Part shown: piece after piece, positions 42,830-52,228 of the stretch
Position numbering within the stretch: position 1 is the first letter of the stretch
How the letters are laid out: every line of letters starts with the position of its first letter
Source: Pseudomonas fluorescens
GTDB lineage: Bacteria > Pseudomonadota > Gammaproteobacteria > Pseudomonadales > Pseudomonadaceae
Direction: 5' to 3'
Assembly (NCBI RefSeq): GCF_002022275.1
Contig: NZ_MSDF01000018.1
Location: 1-64,000, forward strand
Length of the DNA: 64,000 bases
The notes under the pieces: model-generated
Told to the model about the DNA's origin: nothing
Seen by the model: the letters and a program-made list of their open reading frames with translations, nothing else
Database searches by the model: none
Position numbers and translations under genes: made by a program

Positions 42830-43699
42830 ATGAACGGCGCATCGCTTCGTCATCAGCCCCCACAAGCACCCGGCCGCAAGCCGGTGCCACGGGGTGCGAG
42901 CCGGATGGTGGCTAAAGAGCCGATGTCGGCGCGCCTGCCCAAAGCCAACTTTGGTTTCATCAAGGCGCTGTTCTGGCCGGTGCTGCTGGTGGTGTTGGGT
43001 TTCGGCACTTACGAGGGCGCACAGCGTCTGCTGCCGTATGCCGACCGGCCGATCACCAAGATCAGCGTGCAGGGCGACCTGAGCTACATCAGCCAGCAAG
43101 CCGTGCAGCAGCGCATCGGCCCGTATCTGGCGGCGAGCTTCTTCACCATCGACCTGGCGGGTATGCGCGCGGAGTTGGAGCAAATGCCGTGGATCGCTCA
43201 CGCCGAAGTCCGCCGCGTATGGCCGGACCAGGTGACGATCCGCCTGGAAGAACAACTGCCCGTGGCCCGCTGGGGCGATGGCGCGCTGTTGAACAACCAG
43301 GGCCAGGCGTTCACCCCGCGTGAACTGGCGAACTACGAGCACCTGCCGCAGTTGTTCGGGCCGCAGCGGGCGCAACAGCAAGTGATGCAGCAGTACCAGG
43401 CGTTGAGCCAGATGCTGCGGCCGTTGGGTTTCTCGATTGCGCGACTGGAATTGCGTGAACGGGGCAGCTGGTTTTTGACGACCGGGGCAGGCAGTTCCGG
43501 CCCGGGGATCGAGTTGTTGCTGGGACGCGGCAACCTGGTGGAAAAGATGCGCCGCTTTATTGCCATCTATGAAAAGACCTTGAAAGAACAGATTACGAAC
43601 ATTGCGAGCGTCGACCTGCGTTACGCCAACGGCCTGGCCGTCGGCTGGCGTGAACCGGCTGCGCCGACGACAGCCAAACCCGCTGTCGCGAAGAATTAA
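42830..43699 (+). CDS. ftsQ: Cell division protein FtsQ
   Basis: The 289-residue bitopic protein has a Pro/Arg-rich cytoplasmic N-terminus (about 1-45), a membrane segment near 46-63 (FWPVLLVVLGFGTYEGA), a POTRA domain near 75-145 (ITKISVQGDLSYISQQAVQQR and VRRVWPDQVTIRLEEQLPVARWG) and the beta domain to about 270. FtsQ connects FtsK to FtsL/FtsB at the division site. AGAGG precedes the ATG. Confidence 0.95.
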   Translation: MNGASLRHQPPQAPGRKPVPRGASRMVAKEPMSARLPKANFGFIKALFWPVLLVVLGFGTYEGAQRLLPYADRPITKISVQGDLSYISQQAVQQRIGPYLAASFFTIDLAGMRAELEQMPWIAHAEVRRVWPDQVTIRLEEQLPVARWGDGALLNNQGQAFTPRELANYEHLPQLFGPQRAQQQVMQQYQALSQMLRPLGFSIARLELRERGSWFLTTGAGSSGPGIELLLGRGNLVEKMRRFIAIYEKTLKEQITNIASVDLRYANGLAVGWREPAAPTTAKPAVAKN

Positions 43700-43714
43700 G
43701 AAGAGGCAGGACCC

Positions 43715-44980
43715 ATGGCAAACGTGCAAAGCGGCAAAATGATCGTCGGTCTCGATATCGGCACCTCCAAGGTGGTGGCGCTGGTCGGCGAGGTCGGGGA
43801 AGACGGTGTGATCGAAATCGTCGGTATCGGCACGCATCCGTCCCGGGGCCTGAAGAAGGGCGTGGTGGTGAACATCGAGTCCACCGTGCAATCGATCCAG
43901 CGCGCCATCGAAGAAGCGCAGCTGATGGCCGGTTGCCGGATTCACTCGGCGTTCGTCGGCGTGGCCGGCAACCATATCCGCAGCCTGAACTCCCACGGCA
44001 TCGTGGCGATCCGCGACCGTGAAGTCAGCGCCGCCGACCTTGAGCGTGTGCTCGACGCCGCCCAGGCCGTGGCGATCCCGGCTGACCAGCGTGTGCTGCA
44101 CACCCTGCCGCAGGACTACGTGATCGATAACCAGGAAGGCGTTCGCGAGCCTCTGGGCATGTCGGGCGTACGTCTGGAAGCCAAGGTTCACGTAGTGACC
44201 TGCGCCGTCAACGCCGCACAGAACATTGAAAAATGCGTGCGCCGCTGTGGCCTGGAAATCGACGACATCATTCTTGAGCAGTTGGCCTCGGCCTACTCGG
44301 TACTCACTGACGACGAAAAAGAACTCGGCGTTTGCCTGGTCGACATCGGCGGCGGTACCACTGACATCGCGATCTTCACCGAGGGTGCGATCCGTCACAC
44401 CGCCGTGATCCCGATCGCCGGCGACCAGGTCACCAACGACATCGCCATGGCGCTGCGTACACCGACCCAGTACGCCGAAGAAATCAAGATCCGCTACGCC
44501 TGCGCCCTGGCCAAACTGGCCGGTGCCGGTGAAACCATCAAGGTGCCAAGCGTCGGCGACCGTCCACCGCGCGAACTGTCGCGCCAGGCCCTGGCCGAAG
44601 TGGTCGAGCCGCGTTACGACGAGCTGTTCACCCTGATTCAGGCCGAACTGCGCCGCAGCGGCTACGAAGATTTGATCCCGGCCGGCATCGTGCTGACCGG
44701 TGGCACCTCGAAGATGGAAGGCGCGGTCGAACTGGCCGAGGAAATCTTCCACATGCCGGTTCGCCTGGGCGTGCCCCATGGCGTCAAAGGCCTGGGCGAC
44801 GTGGTGCGTAACCCGATTTATTCCACCGGTGTGGGCTTGCTGTTGTACGGGCTGCAAAAGCAGACCGACGGCATTTCCCTGTCGGGCCCGAGCATCCGTG
44901 ACAGCTACCGCAACAACGACGACGAAGCGAAAGCACCGTTGTTCGAGCGGTTGCAGGCTTGGGTAAAAGGCAATTTCTAA
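43715..44980 (+). CDS. ftsA: Cell division protein FtsA
   Basis: The 421-residue actin-like ATPase tethers FtsZ to the membrane. It has the phosphate-1 motif VGLDIGTSKVVALV near the start, a 1C domain, phosphate-2 VCLVDIGGGTTDIAIF, the adenosine motif ILTGGTSKMEGAVELA, and the C-terminal amphipathic targeting helix APLFERLQAWVKGNF. It follows ftsQ by 15 bases and precedes ftsZ by 66 bases. Confidence 0.96.
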   Translation: MANVQSGKMIVGLDIGTSKVVALVGEVGEDGVIEIVGIGTHPSRGLKKGVVVNIESTVQSIQRAIEEAQLMAGCRIHSAFVGVAGNHIRSLNSHGIVAIRDREVSAADLERVLDAAQAVAIPADQRVLHTLPQDYVIDNQEGVREPLGMSGVRLEAKVHVVTCAVNAAQNIEKCVRRCGLEIDDIILEQLASAYSVLTDDEKELGVCLVDIGGGTTDIAIFTEGAIRHTAVIPIAGDQVTNDIAMALRTPTQYAEEIKIRYACALAKLAGAGETIKVPSVGDRPPRELSRQALAEVVEPRYDELFTLIQAELRRSGYEDLIPAGIVLTGGTSKMEGAVELAEEIFHMPVRLGVPHGVKGLGDVVRNPIYSTGVGLLLYGLQKQTDGISLSGPSIRDSYRNNDDEAKAPLFERLQAWVKGNF

Positions 44981-45046
44981 AGATTTACCGCAACACCGCA
45001 GCAAGCAGTAGGCGAAAAAACTAGAGATAACGAAAGGAGAGGGAAC

Positions 45047-46252
45047 ATGTTCGAACTCGTAGACAACATCCCCGCAAGCCCGGTCATCAAAGTGATCGGT
45101 GTCGGCGGTGGCGGCGGCAACGCTGTCAACCATATGGTCAAGAGCAACATTGAAGGCGTTGAATTCATCTGCGCCAACACTGATGCCCAGGCGCTGAAAA
45201 GCATCGGCGCGCGGACCATCCTGCAATTGGGCACAGCCGTGACCAAGGGCCTCGGCGCTGGCGCCAATCCGGAAGTCGGCCGTCAAGCCGCACTGGAAGA
45301 CCGCGAGCGTATTGCTGAAGTGCTGCAAGGCACCAACATGGTGTTCATCACCACCGGCATGGGCGGCGGTACCGGTACCGGTGCAGCTCCGATCATTGCC
45401 GAAGTGGCCAAGGAAATGGGGATTCTGACAGTTGCTGTCGTGACCCGTCCGTTCCCGTTCGAAGGCCGCAAGCGCATGCAGATCGCCGACGAAGGCATTC
45501 GTCTGCTGTCTGAAAGCGTCGACTCGTTGATCACCATTCCCAACGAGAAGCTGCTGACCATCCTGGGCAAGGACGCAAGCTTGCTGTCCGCGTTCGCCAA
45601 GGCTGACGATGTACTGGCCGGTGCCGTTCGCGGTATCTCCGACATCATCAAGCGCCCGGGCATGATCAACGTCGACTTTGCCGACGTACGTACCGTGATG
45701 AGCGAAATGGGCATGGCGATGATGGGCACTGGCTGCGCCAGCGGTCCGAACCGTGCACGTGAAGCCACTGAAGCGGCCATCCGCAACCCGTTGCTGGAAG
45801 ACGTGAACCTGCAAGGTGCACGCGGCATCCTGGTGAACATCACCGCCGGTCCTGACCTGTCCCTGGGTGAGTACTCCGACGTGGGTAGCATCATCGAAGC
45901 CTTCGCTTCCGAGCACGCGATGGTCAAAGTCGGCACCGTTATCGATCCGGACATGCGCGATGAACTGCACGTGACCGTGGTTGCTACCGGCCTGGGCGCG
46001 AAAATCGAGAAGCCTGTGAAGGTCATCGACAATACCGTTCATACCAGTCACACCAGCCACGTCAGCCAGCAAGCTGCCGCTCCAGCGCCTTCGCGCCAGG
46101 AACTGCCGTCTGTGAACTACCGTGATCTGGACCGTCCGACCGTGATGCGCAACCAGGCTCAGGCCGGTGCTGCGGCGTCCCGTAGCCTGAATCCGCAAGA
46201 TGATCTGGACTACCTGGACATCCCGGCATTCCTGCGTCGTCAGGCCGATTAA
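45047..46252 (+). CDS. ftsZ: Cell division GTPase FtsZ
   Basis: The 401-residue tubulin-like GTPase builds the Z ring. Its GTP-binding signature GGGTGTG lies at residues 106-112. The conserved C-terminal peptide LDYLDIPAFLRRQ, at the very end, binds FtsA and ZipA and is linked to the core through a variable segment of about 70 residues. A strong ribosome binding site (AAAGGAGAGG) precedes the ATG, consistent with the high level of FtsZ required. Confidence 0.97.
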   Translation: MFELVDNIPASPVIKVIGVGGGGGNAVNHMVKSNIEGVEFICANTDAQALKSIGARTILQLGTAVTKGLGAGANPEVGRQAALEDRERIAEVLQGTNMVFITTGMGGGTGTGAAPIIAEVAKEMGILTVAVVTRPFPFEGRKRMQIADEGIRLLSESVDSLITIPNEKLLTILGKDASLLSAFAKADDVLAGAVRGISDIIKRPGMINVDFADVRTVMSEMGMAMMGTGCASGPNRAREATEAAIRNPLLEDVNLQGARGILVNITAGPDLSLGEYSDVGSIIEAFASEHAMVKVGTVIDPDMRDELHVTVVATGLGAKIEKPVKVIDNTVHTSHTSHVSQQAAAPAPSRQELPSVNYRDLDRPTVMRNQAQAGAAASRSLNPQDDLDYLDIPAFLRRQAD

Positions 46253-46364
46253 TGGAATGTATCAGGGCTATGAAGGTGATTGGTGTTCAGCAAAGGTCTG
46301 GTCTGTTATTATCGCCAGCCTTTGTTGATACCAGTTCGCAATTTGCGCTGAAGCGGTCCAAGCC

Positions 46365-47276
46365 ATGATTAAACAACGCACCCTGAAGAATATTATCCGT
46401 GCCACAGGTGTAGGTCTGCACTCCGGGGAGAAGGTATACCTGACCCTCAAGCCCGCACCTGTCGACACCGGCATCGTGTTTGTTCGTGCCGACCTGGACC
46501 CTGTGGTGCAGATTCCTGCTCGCGCGGAAAATGTTGGCGAAACCACGATGTCGACCACGTTGGTCAACGGTGACGTGAAAGTGGACACGGTGGAGCACTT
46601 GCTCTCGGCCATGGCCGGTTTGGGCATCGATAACGCCTACGTCGAGCTCTCCGCGTCCGAAGTCCCGATCATGGATGGCAGCGCTGGACCCTTCGTATTC
46701 TTGATTCAATCTGCCGGCCTGGAAGAACAGGACGCAGCCAAGAAGTTCATTCGCATTCTGCGGGAAGTGACAGTAGAAGACGGCGACAAACGCGCCACCT
46801 TCGTCCCGTTCGAAGGCTTTAAAGTGAGCTTTGAGATCGATTTCGATCACCCGGTATTCCGTGACCGCACCCAAAGTGCAAGCGTGGATTTTTCCAGCAC
46901 TTCGTTCGTAAAAGAAGTCAGCCGCGCCCGTACCTTTGGTTTCATGAGTGACATCGAGTACCTGCGCAAGCACAATCTCGCACTCGGCGGCAGCGTTGAA
47001 AACGCCATTGTGGTCGACGCGGATGGTGTACTGAACGAAGACGGCCTTCGCTACGAAGACGAATTCGTGAAGCACAAGATCCTCGATGCAATCGGTGACC
47101 TCTACCTGCTGGGCAATAGCCTGATAGGCGAGTTCAAAGGCTTCAAGTCGGGCCACGCCCTTAACAACCAGCTGCTGCGCAAGTTGATTGAGCAGACAGA
47201 CGCTTGGGAAGTTGTGACCTTCGAAGATGCCAGCACCGCACCGATCTCTTACATGCGTCCCGTTGCGGCGGTGTAA
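46365..47276 (+). CDS. lpxC: UDP-3-O-acyl-N-acetylglucosamine deacetylase
   Basis: The 303-residue zinc amidase catalyses the committed step of lipid A synthesis. Zinc-ligand and catalytic residues are seen in VEHLLSAMAGLGIDN (His78), ASEVPIMDGSAGPFVFLI, HKILDAIGDLYLLG (His and Asp) and KSGHALNNQLLRKL (catalytic His). It lies 112 bases after ftsZ, in the usual last position of the dcw cluster in pseudomonads; a terminator follows. Confidence 0.97.
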   Translation: MIKQRTLKNIIRATGVGLHSGEKVYLTLKPAPVDTGIVFVRADLDPVVQIPARAENVGETTMSTTLVNGDVKVDTVEHLLSAMAGLGIDNAYVELSASEVPIMDGSAGPFVFLIQSAGLEEQDAAKKFIRILREVTVEDGDKRATFVPFEGFKVSFEIDFDHPVFRDRTQSASVDFSSTSFVKEVSRARTFGFMSDIEYLRKHNLALGGSVENAIVVDADGVLNEDGLRYEDEFVKHKILDAIGDLYLLGNSLIGEFKGFKSGHALNNQLLRKLIEQTDAWEVVTFEDASTAPISYMRPVAAV

Positions 47277-47302
47277 GTAACAACTCTCTTTTCGTTAGTT
47301 TT

Positions 47303-47331
47303 GAAAGGCTGCCTTCGGGTGGCCTTTTTTT
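47303..47331 (+). terminator. Terminator after lpxC (end of dcw cluster)
   Basis: AAAGGC and GCCTTT form a stem around TGCCTTCGGGTG, followed by a run of seven T. It closes the cluster that starts at mraZ. The remaining DNA up to 47580 holds only the REP elements described separately. Confidence 0.85.
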
Positions 47332-47373
47332 ATGCCCGCAATTGTGTGAAAGAGCCCTCTGTGGGGGGCAGCC

Positions 47374-47563
47374 TGTTGTGGCAAGCGAGCTTGTTGTAGG
47401 GAGTGAGCTTTTTGTGGCGAGCGAGCTTGCTCGCGTTGGCCCGCGAAGCGGGCCCAAAAGGCCTGCATCAATATATCTGACAGAATAAGGCGCCTGGTTT
47501 TGGGGCCGCTTCGCAGCCCAACGCGAGCAAGCTCGCTCGCCACAACAAGCTAGCTCGCCACAG
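47374..47563. repeat. Nested REP doublets, GCGAGCTTGC subtype
   Basis: The inner pair TTGTGGCGAGCGAGCTTGCT... (47412-47439) and its complement (47518-47545) is a perfect 28-base inverted repeat. An outer pair, TGTGGCAAGCGAGCTTGTTGT (47377-47397) and its complement (47542-47562, two mismatches), encloses it. A small GGCCCGCGAAGCGGGCC hairpin lies inside the loop. Confidence 0.92.
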
Positions 47564-47580
47564 AGGCTCAGTTAACCTGA

Positions 47581-49071
47581 TTACAGGCCCGCAGCATCGA
47601 CTATACGATTGCGCCCACTGTGCTTGGCCTCATACAACGCCTGATCCGCACTGAGCAACAAGGCTTCCAGTGATTGGCGACTGCGTTTATCCCACGTGCT
47701 CATGCCGATGCTCACGGTAATCGCGCCTTCTGCATTGGGCATGCGCGGCAAGTGCTCGACGCTGCTGCGGATATGTTCGGCGATCACCCAGGCCCCTTTG
47801 GCGTCGGTATGGGGCAGTACCACTGCAAATTCCTCCCCGCCATAACGCGCCGCCAAATCGGCCGGGCGCCGGATGTTGTCGTCAATCACATGGGCAACCA
47901 GGCGCAAGGCCTCGTCCCCGCCGTGATGACCATGGCGGTCGTTGAAGGCCTTGAAGTGGTCAACGTCGATCATCAGCAGCGTCAGCGGCTCGGTGGAGCG
48001 CTGCGCACGGTCCCATTCCAGCCGCATCCGTTCGTCGAGGGTGCGACGGTTCGCAAGGCCCGTCAGCGCGTCAGTGGCTGCCAGTTCTGACAGCACCTGC
48101 TCGGCGCGGTGACGCCGGCGCAGTTCGTTGCTGAGCATCCAGGTCAGCCACAGTAGCCCGATGCACAGCACACCCGTCGCCATACTGACCAGAATGGCGG
48201 CACGCCTCCATTGGGCGAACACTTCATCGGCAGACAGCGCCACTGCTACGATCAGTGGCAGGTTGCCGACGGTGGAGAAGGTGTAGAGCCCTGGCTGGCT
48301 ATCGACACTAGAGACGCCCTGAAAGCTGCCATCGTGCTCCTTGAGCATGCGCGCTACATTCGGGCGCTGGCTCAGGTCTTTGTTAATCATGTCCAGCTCC
48401 AGCATTGGCTCCTGCGCCAGCAGGATGCCCTGTTGGTTGATCAGGTTGATGGTGCTGTCACTGCCGATATTCAGCCCGCTGAACAACTGATGGAAGTACG
48501 ACAGGCGCATCGACGCCACCGCCACGCCCTGGAAGCGCCCGTCCGGTGCGGAAACACGGCGGCTGAACGCTATCCGCCAAGGGTCATCACACACGCAGCG
48601 CGCCAGAAACGGGCGGCTGATGTACAGGCCGATGTCGGGGTGGGTGCGGTGTATCTGGAAATAGTCGCGATCGGCAAAATTACCGGTCTTGGGTGTCAGC
48701 AGTGAGGAGTCCGCGATCACTTCTCCATTGCCGTCCAGCAGCAGAATGTCGCCCTTGTACGGCGCGGCGGTGGAGCGGTCGAACAGCACCAGGTGGCGAA
48801 TGCTGGCAGAGACGCTGCTGAGGTCATTGCGTTCGGTGGCAGCGATCAGGCCTGTGAGCGCCAAGTCATAGAGCTCCACGTTGCGCAGCACGTCCGCGTC
48901 GATCAATTGAGTGATGTTGTTCGCCGTGCGCTTGGCGGCCTGCAAGGTGTTGGCATGCTCACGGATCAGCAGCGCAGTGACGATCGCGACGATCACCAGC
49001 ACCGTGAGGACGCTTCCTGCAATCAGCAAGCGTTCCGGGCGGCGTGTGTGGCGTGGGAGGCTCGGGCTCAT
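47581..49071 (-). CDS. Membrane diguanylate cyclase with periplasmic sensor domain
   Basis: The 496-residue protein makes cyclic-di-GMP. It has membrane segments at about 15-36 and 289-310, a periplasmic Cache-type sensor between them (for example FADRDYFQIHRTHPDIGLYISRP), and a GGDEF domain from about 330. The active-site GGEEF is at residues 411-415. An inhibitory-site RxxD (RPAD, 402-405) lies exactly five residues before it, so product feedback is expected. No EAL domain is present. The ligand of the sensor is unknown. The start codon ATG has only a weak upstream GAAG. Confidence 0.92.
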   Translation of the reverse strand: MSPSLPRHTRRPERLLIAGSVLTVLVIVAIVTALLIREHANTLQAAKRTANNITQLIDADVLRNVELYDLALTGLIAATERNDLSSVSASIRHLVLFDRSTAAPYKGDILLLDGNGEVIADSSLLTPKTGNFADRDYFQIHRTHPDIGLYISRPFLARCVCDDPWRIAFSRRVSAPDGRFQGVAVASMRLSYFHQLFSGLNIGSDSTINLINQQGILLAQEPMLELDMINKDLSQRPNVARMLKEHDGSFQGVSSVDSQPGLYTFSTVGNLPLIVAVALSADEVFAQWRRAAILVSMATGVLCIGLLWLTWMLSNELRRRHRAEQVLSELAATDALTGLANRRTLDERMRLEWDRAQRSTEPLTLLMIDVDHFKAFNDRHGHHGGDEALRLVAHVIDDNIRRPADLAARYGGEEFAVVLPHTDAKGAWVIAEHIRSSVEHLPRMPNAEGAITVSIGMSTWDKRSRQSLEALLLSADQALYEAKHSGRNRIVDAAGL

Positions 49072-49127
49072 CGGCTTACTTCTGCTTCGAGGATGCCCAT
49101 AGCTTAGTAGGCAAACGCAGATTCAGT

Positions 49128-49214
49128 GTGGGAGCTGGCTTGCCTGCGATAGCGTTGTACCCGTCGACGCGTTTACATCTGGTGCACCGCCATCGCAGGC
49201 AAGCCAGCTCCCAC
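49128..49214. repeat. REP doublet, GCTGGCTTGCCTGCG subtype
   Basis: GTGGGAGCTGGCTTGCC and its complement ending CTCCCAC flank a loop containing no strong internal palindrome. It lies between the diguanylate cyclase gene and the OprD-family porin gene. Confidence 0.92.
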
Positions 49215-49245
49215 CTTTTGAGCGTATTCCATAGGACGAGCGGCG

Positions 49246-50568
49246 TTAGAACACGTCGATCGGATAATCCACGATCACCCGGTATTCATCCACATCCCGG
49301 TCCACTGCCGAATAGCCATTGCCGCCACGGTTAGTTGCCCACTGCAGGCGCACCGCCAGATCCTTGGCCTTGCCGCCTTGCACCACGTATTTCAGGTCGA
49401 TATCGCGTTCCCAGTGCTTGGCATCTTTACCGTCGGCGCTGTACCAGGCGCTGTAGCCACGGCTGTTGGGGTCGACTTTGGTCAGGTCGGTCTTGCCGCT
49501 GATGTAGGAGACCGCCGAGGTCAGGCCGGGCATGCCGAGGCCGGAGAAGTCATAGACGTACTTGAGCTTCCACGAGCGCTCGTTCGGGCCGTTGAAGTCG
49601 GAGTATTGCTGGGAGTTGTCCAGGTAAATGCTGTCGCCCTGGGCGATGTAATCGAACGGCGTGTTGCCATTGACCCGCTGATAGGCGGCGGTGACGCTGT
49701 GGTTGCCCACGCCGACGGTGAAATGCAGGCTGTAAGTGTTGTTGTCGATGCCGCCCAACAGCGACTGGCCGGTGTCCTGGGTGTGGTAGTAGTGCAGGCC
49801 CGGGTTGAGGCTCACCCACTCGTTCAGCGCGTAGGTGTAGTCCAGGTCGTAGTAATACTGATGCCATACGTCTTTCAATTTGGAGGCGTACAGGTTGCTG
49901 GTTAAACCCGGAATGCCGCTGAACGACACGCCGGCCCAATTCAGGTGCTGGCTGTCGGTGTTGTCCGGCAATGCGCCATAGCTGGTGCCGATGCGCCGGT
50001 GGCCGCTCTGGTTGTAGAGCTTGGTGAAACTGGCCTGGCCGCCTTCGAGCATCCAGCCTTCGAAACTGTGGTTGGTCACGCTGACGCCACGGAAGGTCTG
50101 CGGCAGCATGCGGGTCATGCCGCCGGCGATCACCGGGTTGTTGAGGAACAAGTCGCCAGCTCTCAGCTCCGTGTCGAACGCGCGCATTTTCAGGGTGCCG
50201 CCTGCGGTGGAGAACGAGCCGGGTGCTTTGCCGTTGCCACTGCCGTAGGGAAGGATGCTGGAGCCATCAGTGCCGCCACCGCCGTCAAGCTTGAGGCCGA
50301 GCATGGCATTCACGTCCAGGCCGAAGCCGACGGTGCCTTGGGTGTAGCCGGATTCAAATGTGCCGAGAAAGCCTTGGCCCCATTCCTTGCTGTCATCGGT
50401 GTGAATGTCGCGCCGGTCGCGGTTCATGTAGTAGTTGCGGGTGTTGATTTTGAGGCTGGCGCCTTCAACGAAACCGTCGGCGGGGGTGGGGTCTGCCGCG
50501 TGGGCGAGAGGGGCGATCGTTGTTGCAATCGCGAGGAATAACGGGGTAAGCGTCAGCGAGTTCTTCAC
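49246..50568 (-). CDS. OprD-family outer-membrane porin
   Basis: The 440-residue product has a signal peptide of about 24 residues (ending PLAHA) and the OprD barrel. Family landmarks are GFVEGASLKINTRNYYMNRD at the start, QGFLGTFESGYTQGTVGFG, GDLFLNNPVIAGGMTRMLPQTFRG and DEYRVIVDYPIDVF with terminal Phe. OprD porins take up basic amino acids or small organic acids; which substrate this one uses cannot be told. It starts with GTG (50566-50568), preceded by AAAGGAG at 8 bases. Confidence 0.93.
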   Translation of the reverse strand: MKNSLTLTPLFLAIATTIAPLAHAADPTPADGFVEGASLKINTRNYYMNRDRRDIHTDDSKEWGQGFLGTFESGYTQGTVGFGLDVNAMLGLKLDGGGGTDGSSILPYGSGNGKAPGSFSTAGGTLKMRAFDTELRAGDLFLNNPVIAGGMTRMLPQTFRGVSVTNHSFEGWMLEGGQASFTKLYNQSGHRRIGTSYGALPDNTDSQHLNWAGVSFSGIPGLTSNLYASKLKDVWHQYYYDLDYTYALNEWVSLNPGLHYYHTQDTGQSLLGGIDNNTYSLHFTVGVGNHSVTAAYQRVNGNTPFDYIAQGDSIYLDNSQQYSDFNGPNERSWKLKYVYDFSGLGMPGLTSAVSYISGKTDLTKVDPNSRGYSAWYSADGKDAKHWERDIDLKYVVQGGKAKDLAVRLQWATNRGGNGYSAVDRDVDEYRVIVDYPIDVF

Positions 50569-50637
50569 CGGTGTAGCTCCTTTGGTCTATCGACAACGGC
50601 CAGTGTCGTGGGGGTGTGCCTGGCCTTTTTTTACGGC

Positions 50638-50666
50638 AAAAAAAAGCCGCTGAAGTCAGCGGCTTT
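50638..50666 (-). terminator. Terminator downstream of the sensor-kinase gene
   Basis: A perfect GCCGCTGA / TCAGCGGC stem with a minimal loop (50646-50663) is followed on the minus strand by eight T. It lies about 200 bases past the kinase stop and just before the oprD-type gene, so it separates the two minus-strand transcripts. Confidence 0.88.
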
Positions 50667-50863
50667 AAACAGATTCCCAGTGTAGAGCCCTGGAAATAAG
50701 TCGAGGGAAATTCGGGTGAGCGTGAACCTGTCCTGCCGTCTCGCTCATCGGTGCGTCAAAGTAACGCAGGTGAGCGGTGCGATACAGAGTGTAACAAGAT
50801 AATAACTATTGCCCAAACGGCAACAGTAAGACCGCTGGAGCTCCCACATTTGACCGGGGTGCC

Positions 50864-52228
50864 TTAGACGGGCAACGTAATGCCAAAGGTATTACCGCCA
50901 CCCTCACTGCGCACAAACACATCCCCGCCGTGCATCAGCGCAATCGCCTTGACGATCGCCAACCCCAACCCGTGATTCGCCCCGCTGTTGCTGCGCGATG
51001 CATCCACCCGATAAAACCGCTCGAACAACCGTGGCAAATGCTCACTGGCAATCTCATCACCCGGGTTGGTCACCCCGATCGATACCTGATGCTCCTGCAT
51101 TTCAATGTTCACTTCGATCAATCGCCCCGGCGCGGTGTGTTGCACCGCGTTGCTCAGCAGGTTGATCAGCGCGCGGCGCAGGTGGGCTTTTTCGATATGC
51201 ACCAGGGCGTCGCCGCGTACGTGCACTTTTACCTGGGCGTCTTCGAGGATGAAGTCCAGATAGTCGAGGGTCGTGGCGACCTCATCGGCCAGCGAGCTTT
51301 CGATCAGCTTGGTGGCCTTGCTGCCCTGATCGGCACTGGCCAGGAACAGCATGTCATTGATGATCGAGCGCAGGCGTTCCAGCTCTTCGAGGTTGGATTG
51401 CAGCACTTCGAAATAATGCTCGGCCGAGCGCCCACGGGTCAGTGCCACTTGGGTCTGGCCGATCAGATTGGTCAGCGGCGAGCGCAGTTCATGAGCCACA
51501 TCGGCATTGAAGGATTCCAGGCGCGAATAAGCCTGTTCCACCCGATCGAGGGTGGAGTTGAACGAATTAACGAACTGGCTCAACTCCGGCGGCAGCGGCG
51601 ACAATTGCAGGCGCCCGGAGAGTTTGGGTGGCGCCAGTTTCTGCGCTTCATCCGAGAGTTTGCCCAGCGGTTTGAGGCCGATCCGCGAGACCCAGAACCC
51701 CAACAGCGCCGCCAGCACCACGCCGACAAACGCCAGGCCGATCAGCGCCATCAACAGTTGGTGCTGGGTGGCGTGGAAGTTCTCGGTGTCGATGGCGATC
51801 ATGAAACGCAGCGGCGGGCGCTGATCCTTGGCCGGGAACTGGCTGACCAGTGCTTTGAACGGGTGTTTGTGGCCGGCCAGGCGCAGGTCGCGCTTACCGG
51901 TGCGGCCTTCGGCGAAGGCGCGGATCTGTGCGTCGGGGTTGCCGTATTCGTAGTTCGGATCGCTGCTCACCACCCAGAACCGGATGCGCTTGTCTTCTTC
52001 GCTGAGTAACTTCAGTTTGGCGGTAATTTTCGCCCAGTGATCCGGCGTGCCGAAGCGGTTGACCGAAGATTCCAGCACGCTGTAGCGCGCATCCAGCTCG
52101 GCGCCCGGTAACAACCCCAGGCCCCGGTCCACCTGTTGGTACAGCGCGCCGCCGATCAATACAAAGATCAGCAACGCCACCAGGGTGAACATGCCGCTCA
52201 GGCGCAGGGCGATGGAGTTAGCCGACAC
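50864..52228 (-). CDS. Heavy-metal-type sensor histidine kinase (CzcS/CopS/IrlS group)
   Basis: The 454-residue kinase has two membrane segments (about 11-31 and 165-190) bracketing a periplasmic domain, a HAMP region, the dimerisation/H-box with phospho-acceptor His246 (NADVAHELRSPLTNL), and an ATPase domain with N, G1 and G2 boxes (NLLSNAVQHT, GLGLAIVKAIALMHGG). The family usually senses metals (Cu, Ag, Zn, Cd). It starts with GTG inside the last codons of the response-regulator gene, 8 bases after GGAG. A longer open frame to 52402 antisense to nothing but coding out of frame through the regulator gene is not a real extension. Confidence 0.9.
   Translation of the reverse strand: MSANSIALRLSGMFTLVALLIFVLIGGALYQQVDRGLGLLPGAELDARYSVLESSVNRFGTPDHWAKITAKLKLLSEEDKRIRFWVVSSDPNYEYGNPDAQIRAFAEGRTGKRDLRLAGHKHPFKALVSQFPAKDQRPPLRFMIAIDTENFHATQHQLLMALIGLAFVGVVLAALLGFWVSRIGLKPLGKLSDEAQKLAPPKLSGRLQLSPLPPELSQFVNSFNSTLDRVEQAYSRLESFNADVAHELRSPLTNLIGQTQVALTRGRSAEHYFEVLQSNLEELERLRSIINDMLFLASADQGSKATKLIESSLADEVATTLDYLDFILEDAQVKVHVRGDALVHIEKAHLRRALINLLSNAVQHTAPGRLIEVNIEMQEHQVSIGVTNPGDEIASEHLPRLFERFYRVDASRSNSGANHGLGLAIVKAIALMHGGDVFVRSEGGGNTFGITLPV

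Noticed and set aside
42704..46198. A 1,164-codon open frame on the minus strand antisense to ddlB-ftsZ
   Set aside because: It lies opposite well-supported essential genes, lacks a ribosome binding site and recognisable domains, and has the His/Val/Gly-rich composition typical of frames opposite high-GC coding sequence.
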